A stretch of 35,807 nt of DNA. Source: Cyanobacteria bacterium J069 (GTDB lineage: Bacteria; Cyanobacteriota; Cyanobacteriia; Elainellales; Elainellaceae). Where the stretch lies: NCBI GenBank assembly GCA_003695655.1, contig RFIF01000294.1, positions 1-35,807 on the forward strand, given 5' to 3'. Position numbers and translations under genes: made by a program. Under the pieces are notes generated by a model that ran no database searches, was not told where the DNA came from, and saw nothing but the letters and a program-made list of their open reading frames with translations. Positions 1-8,281 of this stretch are shown in pieces. Position 1 is the stretch's first letter, and each line of letters starts with the position of its first letter.

Positions 1-423
1 CTCAAAGGCGGCAACTTGTTCTAGCTGCTGAGTGAACTGATTGCTAATTAGGGTTGCGCTTTGATCATTTAGACGCAGCGTATTGGTCACGCCTAGAGGA
101 ACAAGCAACAGCAGAAAGATACCAAACAAAAGTGAAACCCAAGAGAGGAACTTGAGAACGGGTCGTTCCCACTTTCCACGAAACTGCATTTCACCAAAAA
201 AGATTAGTGCAGCCGCCAGGAGAGGAACAGGTACACGCTCTACAATGGCACCCATCGTTTCAAATTCCCAAACCGGATTGGTGAACCGGGGTGGGAACAG
301 AATCGTGAACAGATCGAGCGCAGTCAGAACTAGTAATCCATACCCAGCCCACCGCATCAGCACGGGTGAAAAGGGCTTACTCATGGGCGAAGGGGTAGGA
401 GATTCGGGCTGAGATTGGGTCAT
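1..423 (-). CDS. HpsJ-like membrane protein, cyanoexosortase-associated (C-terminus cut by window)
   Basis: The ORF track misses this gene because its stop lies beyond base 1. Read on the minus strand from ATG at 423 it stays open for 141 codons. It starts MTQSQPESPTPSP, then has a first membrane segment (WAGYGLLVLTALDLFTILF), a second near residues 58-70 (VPLLAAALIFFG), a short basic loop (RGKWERP) and a third (FLSWVSLLFGIFLLLLVPLG), followed by the start of a soluble Gln-rich region (SNQFTQQLEQVAAFE). This layout matches the HpsJ-like proteins that accompany cyanoexosortases. It is the third gene of the operon, 128 bp after the exosortase-associated protein. HpsJ was named for hormogonium polysaccharide loci. 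The exact role is unknown; a membrane partner in surface-protein sorting or polysaccharide export is inferred. The family call is moderately sure, the ORF itself is sure. Confidence 0.7.
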   Translation of the reverse strand, partial: MTQSQPESPTPSPMSKPFSPVLMRWAGYGLLVLTALDLFTILFPPRFTNPVWEFETMGAIVERVPVPLLAAALIFFGEMQFRGKWERPVLKFLSWVSLLFGIFLLLLVPLGVTNTLRLNDQSATLISNQFTQQLEQVAAFE

Positions 424-551
424 GGGATATTCTCCGATAAAGCATGTATTAACGATGTTTTTCATCAGCCTGGGCGATCGCCGTAGCGAGCCTCTCAGCG
501 ACGCCTATTTAGCATCCGGCTGAATGAGCGGGCTAGACCTTAAAGGCGGCT

Positions 552-1232
552 TTAAGGATCAGGAAACTGGGGCTGCCACCACTGATGCCAGTCGGCCCAG
601 ACGGCTTTGAGCTGTGGATAGATTTGTTCAGGGGAAGCCGATTGGAGCGGAGTAGACAGAACTGTCCACAGGCAGCGGCCATCGCGCAAAGTCTCCCGAC
701 CCAGCAACACAGGCAGTGCGCGCTCCGGTCGCAAATCAAGAGCATAGCGGTTCTGCATAAACTGGGCTTCGGTGACGGTGCTAGATCCCCGTGGGTTGAT
801 GCAACTGGTGAGATAGGCGTGGGTTTCGTCTGAGTAGATGCTGTAAAAGCCGCCAGCCTCATCCTGCTGAATAGTAGATGGGAAGGGAGCGGTGAGTGTC
901 GGCTTGCCATATTTCAGCAGTAAATTGCGAACGCTGGGGTCGGTGTTGACGAGATAGCGAATTTCTACGTCTAGTGGGCGATCGCCCTGCATATAGCGAT
1001 AGCTTCGCCCTGACCTCATTTCTGCCTGGGCCTTTTCAGGAATCGGTAGAACTGTTGAATACTGAGATTGCCAGCCAGGTAGTGGCACCGTTTCTGGGAA
1101 AGTGAACGAGACGGCTGCCCGCCCCACTGCTTCGGGAAATAGCAGCAGGCGTCCCAGCACAACCAGCACACCGCCAAAGGTCAGCGCCAGTAGTGGCAGC
1201 CGAAAGGATTTCGCAGTCAGATTTGCAGTCAT
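552..1232 (-). CDS. cyanoexosortase system-associated protein
   Basis: This is a 226-residue protein with one N-terminal membrane anchor (about residues 8-32, LPLLALTFGGVLVVLGRLLLF) and an extracytoplasmic remainder. The ORF track starts at 1271, but that ATG overlaps the upstream exosortase by 16 bases. The ATG at 1232, with AAGG just upstream, leaves a 23-base gap and places the membrane segment near the N-terminus. Size, topology and position directly behind an exosortase match the small system-associated proteins found with cyanoexosortase A. These are thought to help the exosortase act on PEP-CTERM substrates, somewhat like EpsI-type partners elsewhere; the mechanism is not known. No enzyme motif is visible. 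The call leans on genomic position as much as on sequence. Confidence 0.7.
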   Translation of the reverse strand: MTANLTAKSFRLPLLALTFGGVLVVLGRLLLFPEAVGRAAVSFTFPETVPLPGWQSQYSTVLPIPEKAQAEMRSGRSYRYMQGDRPLDVEIRYLVNTDPSVRNLLLKYGKPTLTAPFPSTIQQDEAGGFYSIYSDETHAYLTSCINPRGSSTVTEAQFMQNRYALDLRPERALPVLLGRETLRDGRCLWTVLSTPLQSASPEQIYPQLKAVWADWHQWWQPQFPDP

Positions 1233-1255
1233 GAACCTTGCAGTTGCAAAAAGAA

Positions 1256-2176
1256 CTATGGCTCTTGCCATTCAATCGGGTCATCTGGCAGCATTCCGCC
1301 TTCTGCCGGGTCATCCATGTCATCAGCCAATTCTGCCCAGTGCTCTGAGGCCTCTTGCCAGCGCAATAGCAACCAGCACGCTCCACCAAAAACCAGCACA
1401 GCAATCATTGAAAAGATCAGCGACCCCGTACCCTCATGCCAGTATTCAAAAGCCTCGGGACGAGAAGACGCGACCAAATATGCCATCAGAGACACGCGCA
1501 CCCCATTTACTCCAAACGCAATCAGCGCTGATAACATGACAGCCAGGATGCGGCGCAGCCAGCTCAGCGGAAACATCACCACAAACAGCCCCGCCAGCGA
1601 CAGCAGGTAAGTTATGCCCTCAATGCCAGAGCAGCCGGGATAGACCTCGACCGATCCAGTCGTGAGATGGATATTCACGCCGTCTCGCACTACCTCAAAC
1701 CCGCCATACCAAAGCAGTACCGTCGAAAATTTGGCAGTCCAGAGTGTGGGGTCAAACAAGGGTGGAAGGAAGACCTTGGGTGCACCCAAAAACAGAAGCA
1801 ATAATAGTTCTTGCCAGTACTGCTTCAGTCCTTTGAAGCCGGACGCCATCAGTGCTAACCCTAACCCAGCGGTTAGAGGGGCTAAGAGCATAAAGGCTTC
1901 ACCAGGGAGGGCCAGGCTGCGCAGCAGGACAAACGCCGTGAGCAGCGCCCCGACAAGGCTGGCAGCTATGCTGCTGTCAAACCGTAGGGTGTGCTGGCGA
2001 TCGCCCAACAGCGACGCCAGCGCTGCAAAAAAGAGAATGCTGCTGCCCAGCAAATCGACATTGTCGGCTCGCCAAACCAGGGTCAGGTGAATTGCGGCTA
2101 GCCCAGCAGCGATCGCCACTAGCCAAAACCGGAATTCTTTTACATGTCTGAATTCCAAAGATGGGAACGCTTTCAT
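1256..2176 (-). CDS. crtA: exosortase, probably cyanoexosortase A
   Basis: This is a polytopic membrane transpeptidase-like protein (306 residues) expected to recognise the C-terminal PEP-CTERM signal of exported proteins, cleave it and pass the protein on to the cell surface. At least seven hydrophobic segments are visible. The exosortase signature is complete: the Cys in VYPGCSGIEG (about residue 182), the Arg in NGVRVSLMA (about 227) and the His in YWHEGTGSLIF (about 247) form the proposed catalytic triad. The ORF track begins at a GTG at 2245; the ATG at 2176 (MKAFPSLEF) gives a more usual N-terminus, though neither start has a clear ribosome-binding site. The acidic C-terminal tail (ADDMDDPAEGG) is cytoplasmic by inference. 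It is the first gene of an operon with its associated protein and the HpsJ-like protein. The PEP-CTERM protein at 6219-7169 is a likely client. The subtype A assignment is inferred. The symbol is unrelated to carotenoid crtA. Confidence 0.85.
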   Translation of the reverse strand: MKAFPSLEFRHVKEFRFWLVAIAAGLAAIHLTLVWRADNVDLLGSSILFFAALASLLGDRQHTLRFDSSIAASLVGALLTAFVLLRSLALPGEAFMLLAPLTAGLGLALMASGFKGLKQYWQELLLLLFLGAPKVFLPPLFDPTLWTAKFSTVLLWYGGFEVVRDGVNIHLTTGSVEVYPGCSGIEGITYLLSLAGLFVVMFPLSWLRRILAVMLSALIAFGVNGVRVSLMAYLVASSRPEAFEYWHEGTGSLIFSMIAVLVFGGACWLLLRWQEASEHWAELADDMDDPAEGGMLPDDPIEWQEP

Positions 2177-2740
2177 ATAAACGGCTAGAGAGGATTCAGC
2201 GCACGATGCTAGTGTGCCCAGCCGCGATCGCTTCCTAACAGACACAACATTTGACGCAAATTACCCCAGAAAATCCTGTCTATTGCATCTAAATTGCATG
2301 TTTAAAGCACCAGTTTGCACAAGCAATTTGAAGGCATTGGTGAAAAATACGGTCAATTTGTGTCGGTACAACTTGCGGCATTCGATCATGTCTAAGCTCA
2401 GCACTACCTTTTCCACCCTGCAACCAAAAGCCACCAATCGTCTACCCATGGCTACTTCCAAAGCAGCTCTAATCCAGCGCAGCCAATAATTGTCTTCATC
2501 AGAGTGTCTTCCTCATTAAAGCCACACAAAACTTACACAGTTTAAGGAGAAAATGCACTGATTCAGCCCCTTTTACGAGCAGAAACTCGTACGTAATCTC
2601 CCGCTGTTTGTCCAGGTTTGGCAGATGTTACACCAAGTGTAGACAGTCATTGATCTTGCGATAAACCTACTGGTCTGGTTTTCTTAGTCTAGTTTTCTGT
2701 TGACTGTCGAACAGAGAACCTCAGGAATGGAGCTTGCTGG
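2177..2740. other. intergenic region between divergent exosortase operon and glycosyltransferase
   Basis: This 564-base spacer must hold the promoters of both divergent units. No convincing gene is present. Visible details are a perfect Shine-Dalgarno (AAGGAGA, 2544-2550) directly before a two-codon ORF (ATG CAC TGA at 2553), and a small inverted repeat TACAC-CAA-GTGTA near 2629-2641. A 33-codon ORF at 2388-2489 has no recognisable features. Confidence 0.5.
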
Positions 2741-3556
2741 ATGGACAGCGTTAAAATTCTGAACGTGCAAATTGATAACCTGTCAACACAGGAGTTGCTC
2801 GAAAAGCTCACCAGCGGAGTGGTTTACACTCCCAATGTGGATCACCTGGTAAAACTCCAAAAAGACCCATCCTTCTTTAAGGTCTATAGCGCTGCGGACT
2901 ATCGGGTTTGTGATAGCAAGATCTTGATGTATGTCTCCCGATTCTTGGGAGCACCCATCCAAGAAAAAATTTCTGGGTCAGATCTGTTTCCTGCGTTTTA
3001 CGAATATCACCGAGACAATCCCGATATTCGCATCTTTTTGCTAGGGGCAAAAGAAGGGGTTGCTGCCGCCGCCCAGCAGCAGATCAATCAGAAAGTGGGA
3101 CGCGATATTGTGGTGGCAACCCACTCTCCTACGTTTGGGTTTGAGAAAGACGAGCAGGAGTGCGATCGCATTCTCAGCCTGATTCGTGAGTCAGGCGCGA
3201 CAGTGCTCGCCGTGGGCGTAGGCGCACCCAAACAGGAGCTGTTCATCCATAAATATAAAGACCAATTGCCCAACATCAAAATCTTTTTGGCAATCGGGGC
3301 AACGATCGATTTTGAAGCTGGTAACGTCAAGCGATCGCCCAAGTGGGTCAGCGAAGCCGGACTGGAGTGGCTCTATCGCCTCACCTCAGAGCCAAAGCGG
3401 CTGTGGCGGCGCTATTTAATCGAAGATCCGCTGTTTTTCTGGCTGGTGCTACTCCAAAAACTGAACGTTTACACCAATCCCCTGAGGCAGACCTCAAGCG
3501 ATGCTCTGGAGCGGATGGATTACAGTAGTCCCCGTGAGGCTCTAGCAACCGAGTAG
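2741..3556 (+). CDS. WecG/TagA/CpsF family glycosyltransferase (GT26)
   Basis: This 271-residue enzyme transfers an N-acetylhexosamine-type sugar from UDP-sugar to a lipid-linked acceptor during exopolysaccharide or teichoic-acid-like synthesis. The signature region of the family is present: VYTPNVDHLVKLQ near residue 28, then IFLLGAKEGVA, TVLAVGVGAPKQE near residue 155-167, and FLAIGATIDFEAG followed by RSPKWVSEAGLEWLYRL. The length is normal for GT26. No signal peptide is seen; such enzymes associate with the inner membrane through the C-terminal part. A weak GGAG lies about 11 bases before the ATG. It is divergent from the exosortase operon, and exosortase loci in many bacteria sit beside polysaccharide genes, so a joint role in making surface matrix is a reasonable inference. 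Sugar and acceptor are unknown. Confidence 0.88.
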   Translation: MDSVKILNVQIDNLSTQELLEKLTSGVVYTPNVDHLVKLQKDPSFFKVYSAADYRVCDSKILMYVSRFLGAPIQEKISGSDLFPAFYEYHRDNPDIRIFLLGAKEGVAAAAQQQINQKVGRDIVVATHSPTFGFEKDEQECDRILSLIRESGATVLAVGVGAPKQELFIHKYKDQLPNIKIFLAIGATIDFEAGNVKRSPKWVSEAGLEWLYRLTSEPKRLWRRYLIEDPLFFWLVLLQKLNVYTNPLRQTSSDALERMDYSSPREALATE

Positions 3557-3601
3557 CCCTCCAGAAATACTGCTTCTTCCAGCAAAAAGCAAAACGCTAC
3601 A

Positions 3602-3632
3602 AAATCCTGCGCGGTGATGCTGTGCAGGATTT
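3602..3632. terminator. hairpin between convergent glycosyltransferase and helicase genes
   Basis: A perfect 9-bp inverted repeat, AAATCCTGC/GCAGGATTT with a 13-base loop, lies in the 118-base space between two convergent genes. The minus-strand side continues into TTTT, so it could end transcription of the helicase; the plus-strand side has only a short T run. Folding is clear, terminator function is inferred. Confidence 0.45.
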
Positions 3633-3674
3633 CGTCTATCCTGCCTCTTCCTCCTGCCCGCTGCTCCCAAATCA

Positions 3675-5168
3675 TTACCACTCGTCATCATCATCTGTAT
3701 GATAAGAACCTGACGGTTCAGCCGCTTTGCGGGTGGGCTGAAGAAACTTTTCGTAGGGGGATACCGTGGGCAAGAGTTCCAACTGGGGCGATCGCCCTCG
3801 TTCCGTCTTGACCCGACGGCGACGCGACACCCCTTCTTCGGTCGTTTCCTCCGCTACCACTTCATAGAGAATCGCCTGCTTGTCCCCGTCGCCTCGTCGC
3901 AGCACTCGCCCCAACCGCTGGATATATTCTCGGCTTGAACCAGTGCCCGACAGAATGATGGCAATGCGGGCATCCGGCACATCCACGCCCTCATTTAGCA
4001 CATGAGAAACTGCCAGGGTTTGATAGGTGCCTTCACGGAACTTTTGTAGAATATCGTGACGTTCTTTGACTGGGGTTTGATGAGTTAACGCTGGAATCAA
4101 GAACTCTTTGGAAATGCGGTAAACCGTGGCGTTGTCGTTAGTAAAGACAATCGTGCGATCGGGATAATGCTGTGACAGCAAGTCGGTGAGGACGCGCAGT
4201 TTTCCTTCAGTACCGAGGGCGATCGCCCTGGCTTCCCGGTGGGCTAGCATGGCGCGCCGTCCTGCTTGCGACTGGGCGCTGAGCCGCACAAACTGCTGCC
4301 ACCCTGACAGGCTACCCAGAAATACCTTATGCCGTTCGAGAAACGCATTACGGGTTTCGATCAAGCTTGTATAGCGATCGCGCTCCTGCTGCGACAGTTT
4401 TACCTTCACCTGCACAATCTCGTGGTGCGCCAGCGCATGACCCGAAAGCTCCTCTGCGGTGCGGCGATAGACCACTGGGCCCAGCAGGATGTCCAAATCC
4501 GCATGGCGACCGTCGCTGCGGTCTGGCGTGGCAGTTAGCCCCAGACGATACGGGGCGATCGCGTATTCAGCAATTACCCGGTTAAAATCGCTGGGCAGAT
4601 GGTGACACTCATCGCAGATCAGCAGCCCGTAGCGGTTGCCCAAAGACTCGGCGTGAATAGCGGCACTGTCGTAGGTGGCGATCAGGATCGAAGTGCGATC
4701 GCGCGATCCGCCCCCCAACAGCCCCACCTCCGCATCGGGAAACGCCGCCAGTAGGTGGGCATACCACTGGTGCATCAAATCCAGTGTCGGCACGGTGATC
4801 AGGGTGCTGCGCGGCGTTGTCTGCATCGCCATCTGCGCCAGATAGGTCTTGCCCGCCGCAGTCGGCAGCACCACGACGCCCTGTCGCCCTGCCGCTTGCC
4901 ACGCTGCCAGGGCTTCCTGCTGGTGTGGATAGGGCTGCCGCTCAAAGGCTGTATTCAGCGTAATTGGCTCAAACGCCTTGGCCTCGTCTGCAAACGCGGT
5001 TCCTTCTGCCCGCAGACGCTCCACCAGCGGACGATACTGAATCGCGGGCACCCGAAACCGCTCTACCCGGTCATCCCAAGTTGCAAAGTCTACCCAAGAC
5101 TTGCCCCGAGGCGGCGGGTGCAAAATCAGCGTGCCCCGATCAAATTTGAGGACGGGCGTGCGGGCCAT
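3675..5168 (-). CDS. DEAD/DEAH-box helicase, XPB/SSL2-like
   Basis: This is a superfamily 2 DNA/RNA helicase of 497 residues. Motif I is LPTAAGKTYLA, motif II is the variant DECH (LLICDECHHLPS), motif III is GLTATPDRSD, and the second RecA lobe carries IVFTNDN, the motif V region VLNEGVDVPDARIAII and motif VI QRLGRVLRRG. This order and spacing fit bacterial XPB-like helicases, which unwind DNA and are proposed to work in repair. The ORF track starts at 5306, but that would run through the tpiA start on the other strand; ATG at 5168 (MARTPVLKFDRG) fits the family N-terminus. The C-terminus is charged and acidic (YHTDDDDEW). It is divergent from tpiA with 112 bases between starts. The helicase class is certain, the cellular job is not. 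Confidence 0.85.
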   Translation of the reverse strand: MARTPVLKFDRGTLILHPPPRGKSWVDFATWDDRVERFRVPAIQYRPLVERLRAEGTAFADEAKAFEPITLNTAFERQPYPHQQEALAAWQAAGRQGVVVLPTAAGKTYLAQMAMQTTPRSTLITVPTLDLMHQWYAHLLAAFPDAEVGLLGGGSRDRTSILIATYDSAAIHAESLGNRYGLLICDECHHLPSDFNRVIAEYAIAPYRLGLTATPDRSDGRHADLDILLGPVVYRRTAEELSGHALAHHEIVQVKVKLSQQERDRYTSLIETRNAFLERHKVFLGSLSGWQQFVRLSAQSQAGRRAMLAHREARAIALGTEGKLRVLTDLLSQHYPDRTIVFTNDNATVYRISKEFLIPALTHQTPVKERHDILQKFREGTYQTLAVSHVLNEGVDVPDARIAIILSGTGSSREYIQRLGRVLRRGDGDKQAILYEVVAEETTEEGVSRRRRVKTERGRSPQLELLPTVSPYEKFLQPTRKAAEPSGSYHTDDDDEW

Positions 5169-5280
5169 GCAGTACGCTTGTTTTACCTGAGTGATCTGCC
5201 CGTATTGTACGTCAGAGACGCCATTCCGTTTTAGACTGGAGGATGCTCGGATAAATGTGCTGTTTTCAAAGAAGACACCT

Positions 5281-6006
5281 GTGCGCAAAAAGGTTATTGC
5301 TGGCAACTGGAAAATGTATAAAACCCAGTCAGAGGCTCAGGAGTTTCTGCAAGGGTTTTTGAAGCATCTGACGGAGACACCGGAGGATCGAGAAGTCGTT
5401 CTCTGTGTTCCTTATACCGATCTTTGGCTGCTGTCTAAAAACCTGCATGGAAGCCGAATTCGGCTGGGTGCGCAAAATATCCACTGGGCATCGGAAGGAG
5501 CCTATACTGGGGAGATCTCTGGCCCGATGCTGGCGGAAATTGGCGTGCGCTATGTAGTCGTGGGACATAGCGAACGCCGCCAGTACTTTGGCGAAACGGA
5601 CGACACAGTAAACCTGCGCCTCAAGGCGGCTCAAGAATTTGGGCTGACACCGATTCTCTGTGTGGGCGAAAGCAAGCAGCAGCGCACTACTGGGCAGACA
5701 GAGCCATTTATCTTTAACCAGCTTGAGAATGACCTGATTGAGGTTGATCAGTCTAACCTGGTGATAGCCTATGAGCCGATTTGGGCGATTGGCACGGGGG
5801 ATACCTGTGAGCCTGACGAAGCAAATCGTGTGATTGGCCTGATTCGCAAACAAATCGACAATCCCAATGTACCGATTCAATATGGTGGTTCTGTAAAACC
5901 TGACAACATTGATACCATCATGGCGCAGCCAGAGATTGACGGTGTTTTAGTGGGTGGGGCCAGCCTAGCGCCCGACAGCTTTGGGCGTATTGTAAACTTT
6001 CAGTAG
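5281..6006 (+). CDS. tpiA: triose-phosphate isomerase
   Basis: This enzyme interconverts dihydroxyacetone phosphate and glyceraldehyde 3-phosphate in glycolysis and the Calvin cycle (cytoplasm). It has 241 residues, normal for the family. The conserved N-terminus ([13 protein letters not shown]) sets the start at GTG 5281 rather than the ATG at 5191 in the ORF track; AAGAAG lies about 7 bases upstream. Active-site elements are intact: Asn and Lys of NWKMY, His of VVGHSERRQ, Glu of [13 protein letters not shown] (loop 6) and the phosphate-binding QYGGSV and GVLVGGASL. The gene ends 51 bases before a strong terminator and a MITE-like element. Confidence is very high. Confidence 0.97.
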   Translation: MRKKVIAGNWKMYKTQSEAQEFLQGFLKHLTETPEDREVVLCVPYTDLWLLSKNLHGSRIRLGAQNIHWASEGAYTGEISGPMLAEIGVRYVVVGHSERRQYFGETDDTVNLRLKAAQEFGLTPILCVGESKQQRTTGQTEPFIFNQLENDLIEVDQSNLVIAYEPIWAIGTGDTCEPDEANRVIGLIRKQIDNPNVPIQYGGSVKPDNIDTIMAQPEIDGVLVGGASLAPDSFGRIVNFQ

Positions 6007-6057
6007 TTTGTTTTGCTCCTACTTCTAGAATGACATCGCTTTTAGCATGGCATCGCG

Positions 6058-6092
6058 AAAAGAGAGCCAGAATGTTGCTCTGGCTCTCTTTT
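6058..6092 (+). terminator. Rho-independent terminator of tpiA (possibly bidirectional)
   Basis: A 13-bp perfect stem, AAAAGAGAGCCAG paired with CTGGCTCTCTTTT, encloses a 9-base loop and ends in a T run on either strand. It lies 51 bases past the tpiA stop, and by symmetry it could also stop transcripts coming from the PEP-CTERM gene. Confidence 0.85.
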
Positions 6093-6112
6093 GTGCGATT
6101 GATCAACAGGGA

Positions 6113-6205
6113 GGGCGTTGCTGAATGACGCTATGATTTCGTCGGATTGAGGACAGAGTCTCAAGGCTTTCAGAAACTATTTCATAGACCGATTCAGCAA
6201 CGCCC
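6113..6205. mobile_element. 93-bp MITE-like element with inverted ends and 5-bp target duplication
   Basis: The element begins GGGCGTTGCTGAAT and ends with its exact complement ATTCAGCAACGCCC (14 bp perfect). After four mismatched bases the two ends match again for six (CTATGA), giving an imperfect inverted repeat of about 24 bp. It is flanked on both sides by AGGGA (6108-6112 and 6206-6210), a perfect 5-bp direct repeat as left by transposition. It contains no ORF, so it would need a transposase in trans. It sits between the tpiA terminator and the end of the PEP-CTERM gene, 13 bases from that stop codon, so its hairpin could act as the 3' end of that transcript. The parent IS family is not assigned. 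Confidence 0.8.
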
Positions 6206-6218
6206 AGGGAGTATTAAC

Positions 6219-7169
6219 CTACGCTGAAGCTTCTTGCTTCTTGCGACGGCGACGAGTATACATTAGACCAGCGGCGATCGCCGTTCCAGCCATTGTGGTG
6301 GGTTCGGGCACTGCTGTAGAACCTGCCATCACAATGCCGTCATTGCCGCACTCTGCAAACAGGCTCGCCATGAAGTTGCCGACTGGCAACAGGCTGCGAT
6401 CGACGCTGAAACCAAACGTGTAATTACCTGTGGCGCTAAAGTTGCCGAAGTTCAACCCCAGTGCCCTGAAATCAGCAGCTCCTAACATGTTGATGCCGCC
6501 CAGATAGCTGCCCGACTTCATGTTGGTTTGAGCGGCCGTGTTGTAAGCAAAGTAGGAGTTGTTTGCATCCAAATCGCCCAGAGAAGCAGAACCACCGACT
6601 TTCGCAACTTCGGTCGTATGCTGCTGGTGGCTGCTATAGCCAGAGTTGACGTTGGTGAGGCTGTTGGTCGTGACGCCGCCATACAGCCCCAGCGGGCTGG
6701 TTCGAGTGGTTTTGGTGACTTTTGCCCTGCCCCTGCTGTCAATCGTGCGAGTTTCGGTCACGACCTTTACGTTGGTGTCGTTGGTGCTGTCAAACCGGAT
6801 GGCAAACAGGCTGCTCTGAGCCGCGTCGAAGCTGGCAGTGTTGGTGAAGTTCAATACCAAATCGCCGTAGCTGATCTTCTTATTTCGGGCACCATCCAGA
6901 TCGTAACCATTCAGGGACAGATTCGAGTTGATCGCAAAGACCACACGATCTTCTAAAACACGGAAGGCCATGCCAAAGAACTCAAAGTCGCTGTTTTGCC
7001 CGACGACCAAACGCTTGTTGGTAGCATCCCACTCTGTTCCGTCGTTGAACGAGTCGATTGCGTAGTTCCAGCCACCAACCTGAAATGCTTGGGCTTGGGA
7101 ACCGGTCAATGCCAGAACGCCCAGCGTAGCAGCGGTGCAGAGAAGAGTTTTGAATGCTTGCAGTTTCAT
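6219..7169 (-). CDS. PEP-CTERM sorting domain protein (exosortase-dependent surface protein)
   Basis: This is a 316-residue exported protein. The N-terminus is a Sec signal peptide (LLCTAATLGVLALTGSQAQA) with likely cleavage after AQA near residue 28. The mature part starts FQVGGWNYAIDSFNDG and is rich in Asn, Ser and Thr. The C-terminus has the tripartite exosortase signal: VPEPTT at about 287-292, a short hydrophobic stretch (AGTAIAAGLMY) and a basic tail (TRRRRKKQ). The mature domain resembles cyanobacterial exosortase-dependent families named XDD; XDD3 is my best guess and is unverified. It should be exported, cut by the exosortase encoded at 1256-2176 and placed on the cell surface. Its function is unknown. 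A MITE-like element lies 13 bases downstream. Confidence 0.9.
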   Translation of the reverse strand: MKLQAFKTLLCTAATLGVLALTGSQAQAFQVGGWNYAIDSFNDGTEWDATNKRLVVGQNSDFEFFGMAFRVLEDRVVFAINSNLSLNGYDLDGARNKKISYGDLVLNFTNTASFDAAQSSLFAIRFDSTNDTNVKVVTETRTIDSRGRAKVTKTTRTSPLGLYGGVTTNSLTNVNSGYSSHQQHTTEVAKVGGSASLGDLDANNSYFAYNTAAQTNMKSGSYLGGINMLGAADFRALGLNFGNFSATGNYTFGFSVDRSLLPVGNFMASLFAECGNDGIVMAGSTAVPEPTTMAGTAIAAGLMYTRRRRKKQEASA

Positions 7170-7747
7170 AGGTTAAAGAATGCCCTTGAGCACTAGTGTT
7201 TTTGGCAGCCTGTATTGCTGCACAGGCTATGCGAAACCAATCCTTCGCACCCTTGTATTTAGAATGCACGTTTAACCATGAAGAACGGGCTATATGTGAA
7301 GTGATTTTTAACGAAGCATCTGTTTTATTTTGTCCGGTTTCTTTGACCTTTCAAAGGTAAATTCACCAGCTTAAATTGGATTAACTGAGGGTTTGGCAAA
7401 GCATTCAATGATTTAAAGGAAATTACTGAGTTTGAGGGCGAGAACCTACCGAAAGAGGTTCCTCAAAAGCGGCTTAACGGATGAGTCAACCAGAATCGGC
7501 ATTAGTAATTATGCAGATTTTCGGGCGATCGCCTCTGTAAATCCCGCCTCTTAATAGCTGCGCTCAATATCTGCCTGGTAGGTGAGGAAAGACGATCCTG
7601 GAGCATCCTGAAAACCGAACCAGCTTAAAAAATCAATTCGATACAGTAGAAATGTCAGTAAGCCCCATAGGTCGAAGTAGCCCAGGGTCTGAAAACAACG
7701 CAACACTCACTGCAACGACTACTCAATATTTCAAGGAGATGAGCATT
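7170..7747. other. intergenic region between divergent PEP-CTERM and small heat-shock genes
   Basis: This is 578 bases with no credible gene. It must carry both promoters. A 6-bp hairpin (GAACCT/AGGTTC, 7442-7461) is the only clear structure. No CIRCE (TTAGCACTC-type) heat-shock operator was found. Confidence 0.5.
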
Positions 7748-8185
7748 ATGGCATTAGTTCATTGGGTTCCTTTCCGTGAATTAGAAACCTTGCAAAGAGA
7801 CATGAACGAACTGCTGGACGTTTTCAATATGGATGGCGATCGCAAACCGGGTGTTCGTTCAGTGCCCGCGATTGAACTGCAAGAAACGCCGGACGCCCTG
7901 GTATTAAAAGCCGAAATTCCGGGCGTGGATGCCAAGGATGTAGATATTCAGGTAACGGCTGATGCGGTGGCGATTAAGGGCGATCGCAAGTCGGAAGTCC
8001 ACACTGAAGAAAATGGCATCAAGCGTTCTGAGTTTCGCTATGGCAGCTTTAGCCGCGTGATTCCGCTGCCGACGCGCATCCAAAACGACAAGGTTGCAGC
8101 CGAATATAAGGACGGCATCTTGCATCTGACGCTGCCGAAGGTGGAAGCGGAAAAGAGTAAGGTTGTCAAAGTGACGCTCAACTAA
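7748..8185 (+). CDS. hspA: small heat-shock protein (Hsp20/alpha-crystallin)
   Basis: This is an ATP-independent chaperone that holds unfolding proteins; in cyanobacteria it also protects thylakoid membranes and phycobilisomes under heat stress. It has 145 residues. The N-terminus MALVHWVPFRELETLQRDMNEL is the usual cyanobacterial HspA arm. The alpha-crystallin domain runs from about residue 38 to 135 and includes AEIPGVDAKDVDIQV and the signature DGILHLTLPK. The ORF track starts at 7652, but AAGGAG at 7733-7738 sits 9 bases before ATG 7748 and directly abuts the ATG at 7739, which makes 7748 the best start. It is monocistronic, with a strong terminator 65 bases downstream. Confidence 0.92.
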   Translation: MALVHWVPFRELETLQRDMNELLDVFNMDGDRKPGVRSVPAIELQETPDALVLKAEIPGVDAKDVDIQVTADAVAIKGDRKSEVHTEENGIKRSEFRYGSFSRVIPLPTRIQNDKVAAEYKDGILHLTLPKVEAEKSKVVKVTLN

Positions 8186-8249
8186 GGTTTGACCCGTTGA
8201 GTCCTGCGTTTGCTTCCTGGAGTCACGCTGGTTTTTGAGCTAACCGTTG

Positions 8250-8281
8250 CCGCCATCTCTGTGGAGGTGGCGGTTTTTTTT
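8250..8281 (+). terminator. Rho-independent terminator of hspA
   Basis: A 10-bp stem, CCGCCATCTC with GAGGTGGCGG (one G-T pair), has a TGTG loop and is followed by eight T residues. It is a textbook intrinsic terminator on the plus strand. Confidence 0.9.

Noticed and set aside
2388-2489. 33-codon ORF (MSKLSTTFST...) in the exosortase/glycosyltransferase gap
   Set aside because: No ribosome-binding site, no family features; low-complexity composition.
7170-7747. CIRCE or other heat-shock operator before hspA
   Set aside because: No TTAGCACTC inverted repeat is present.
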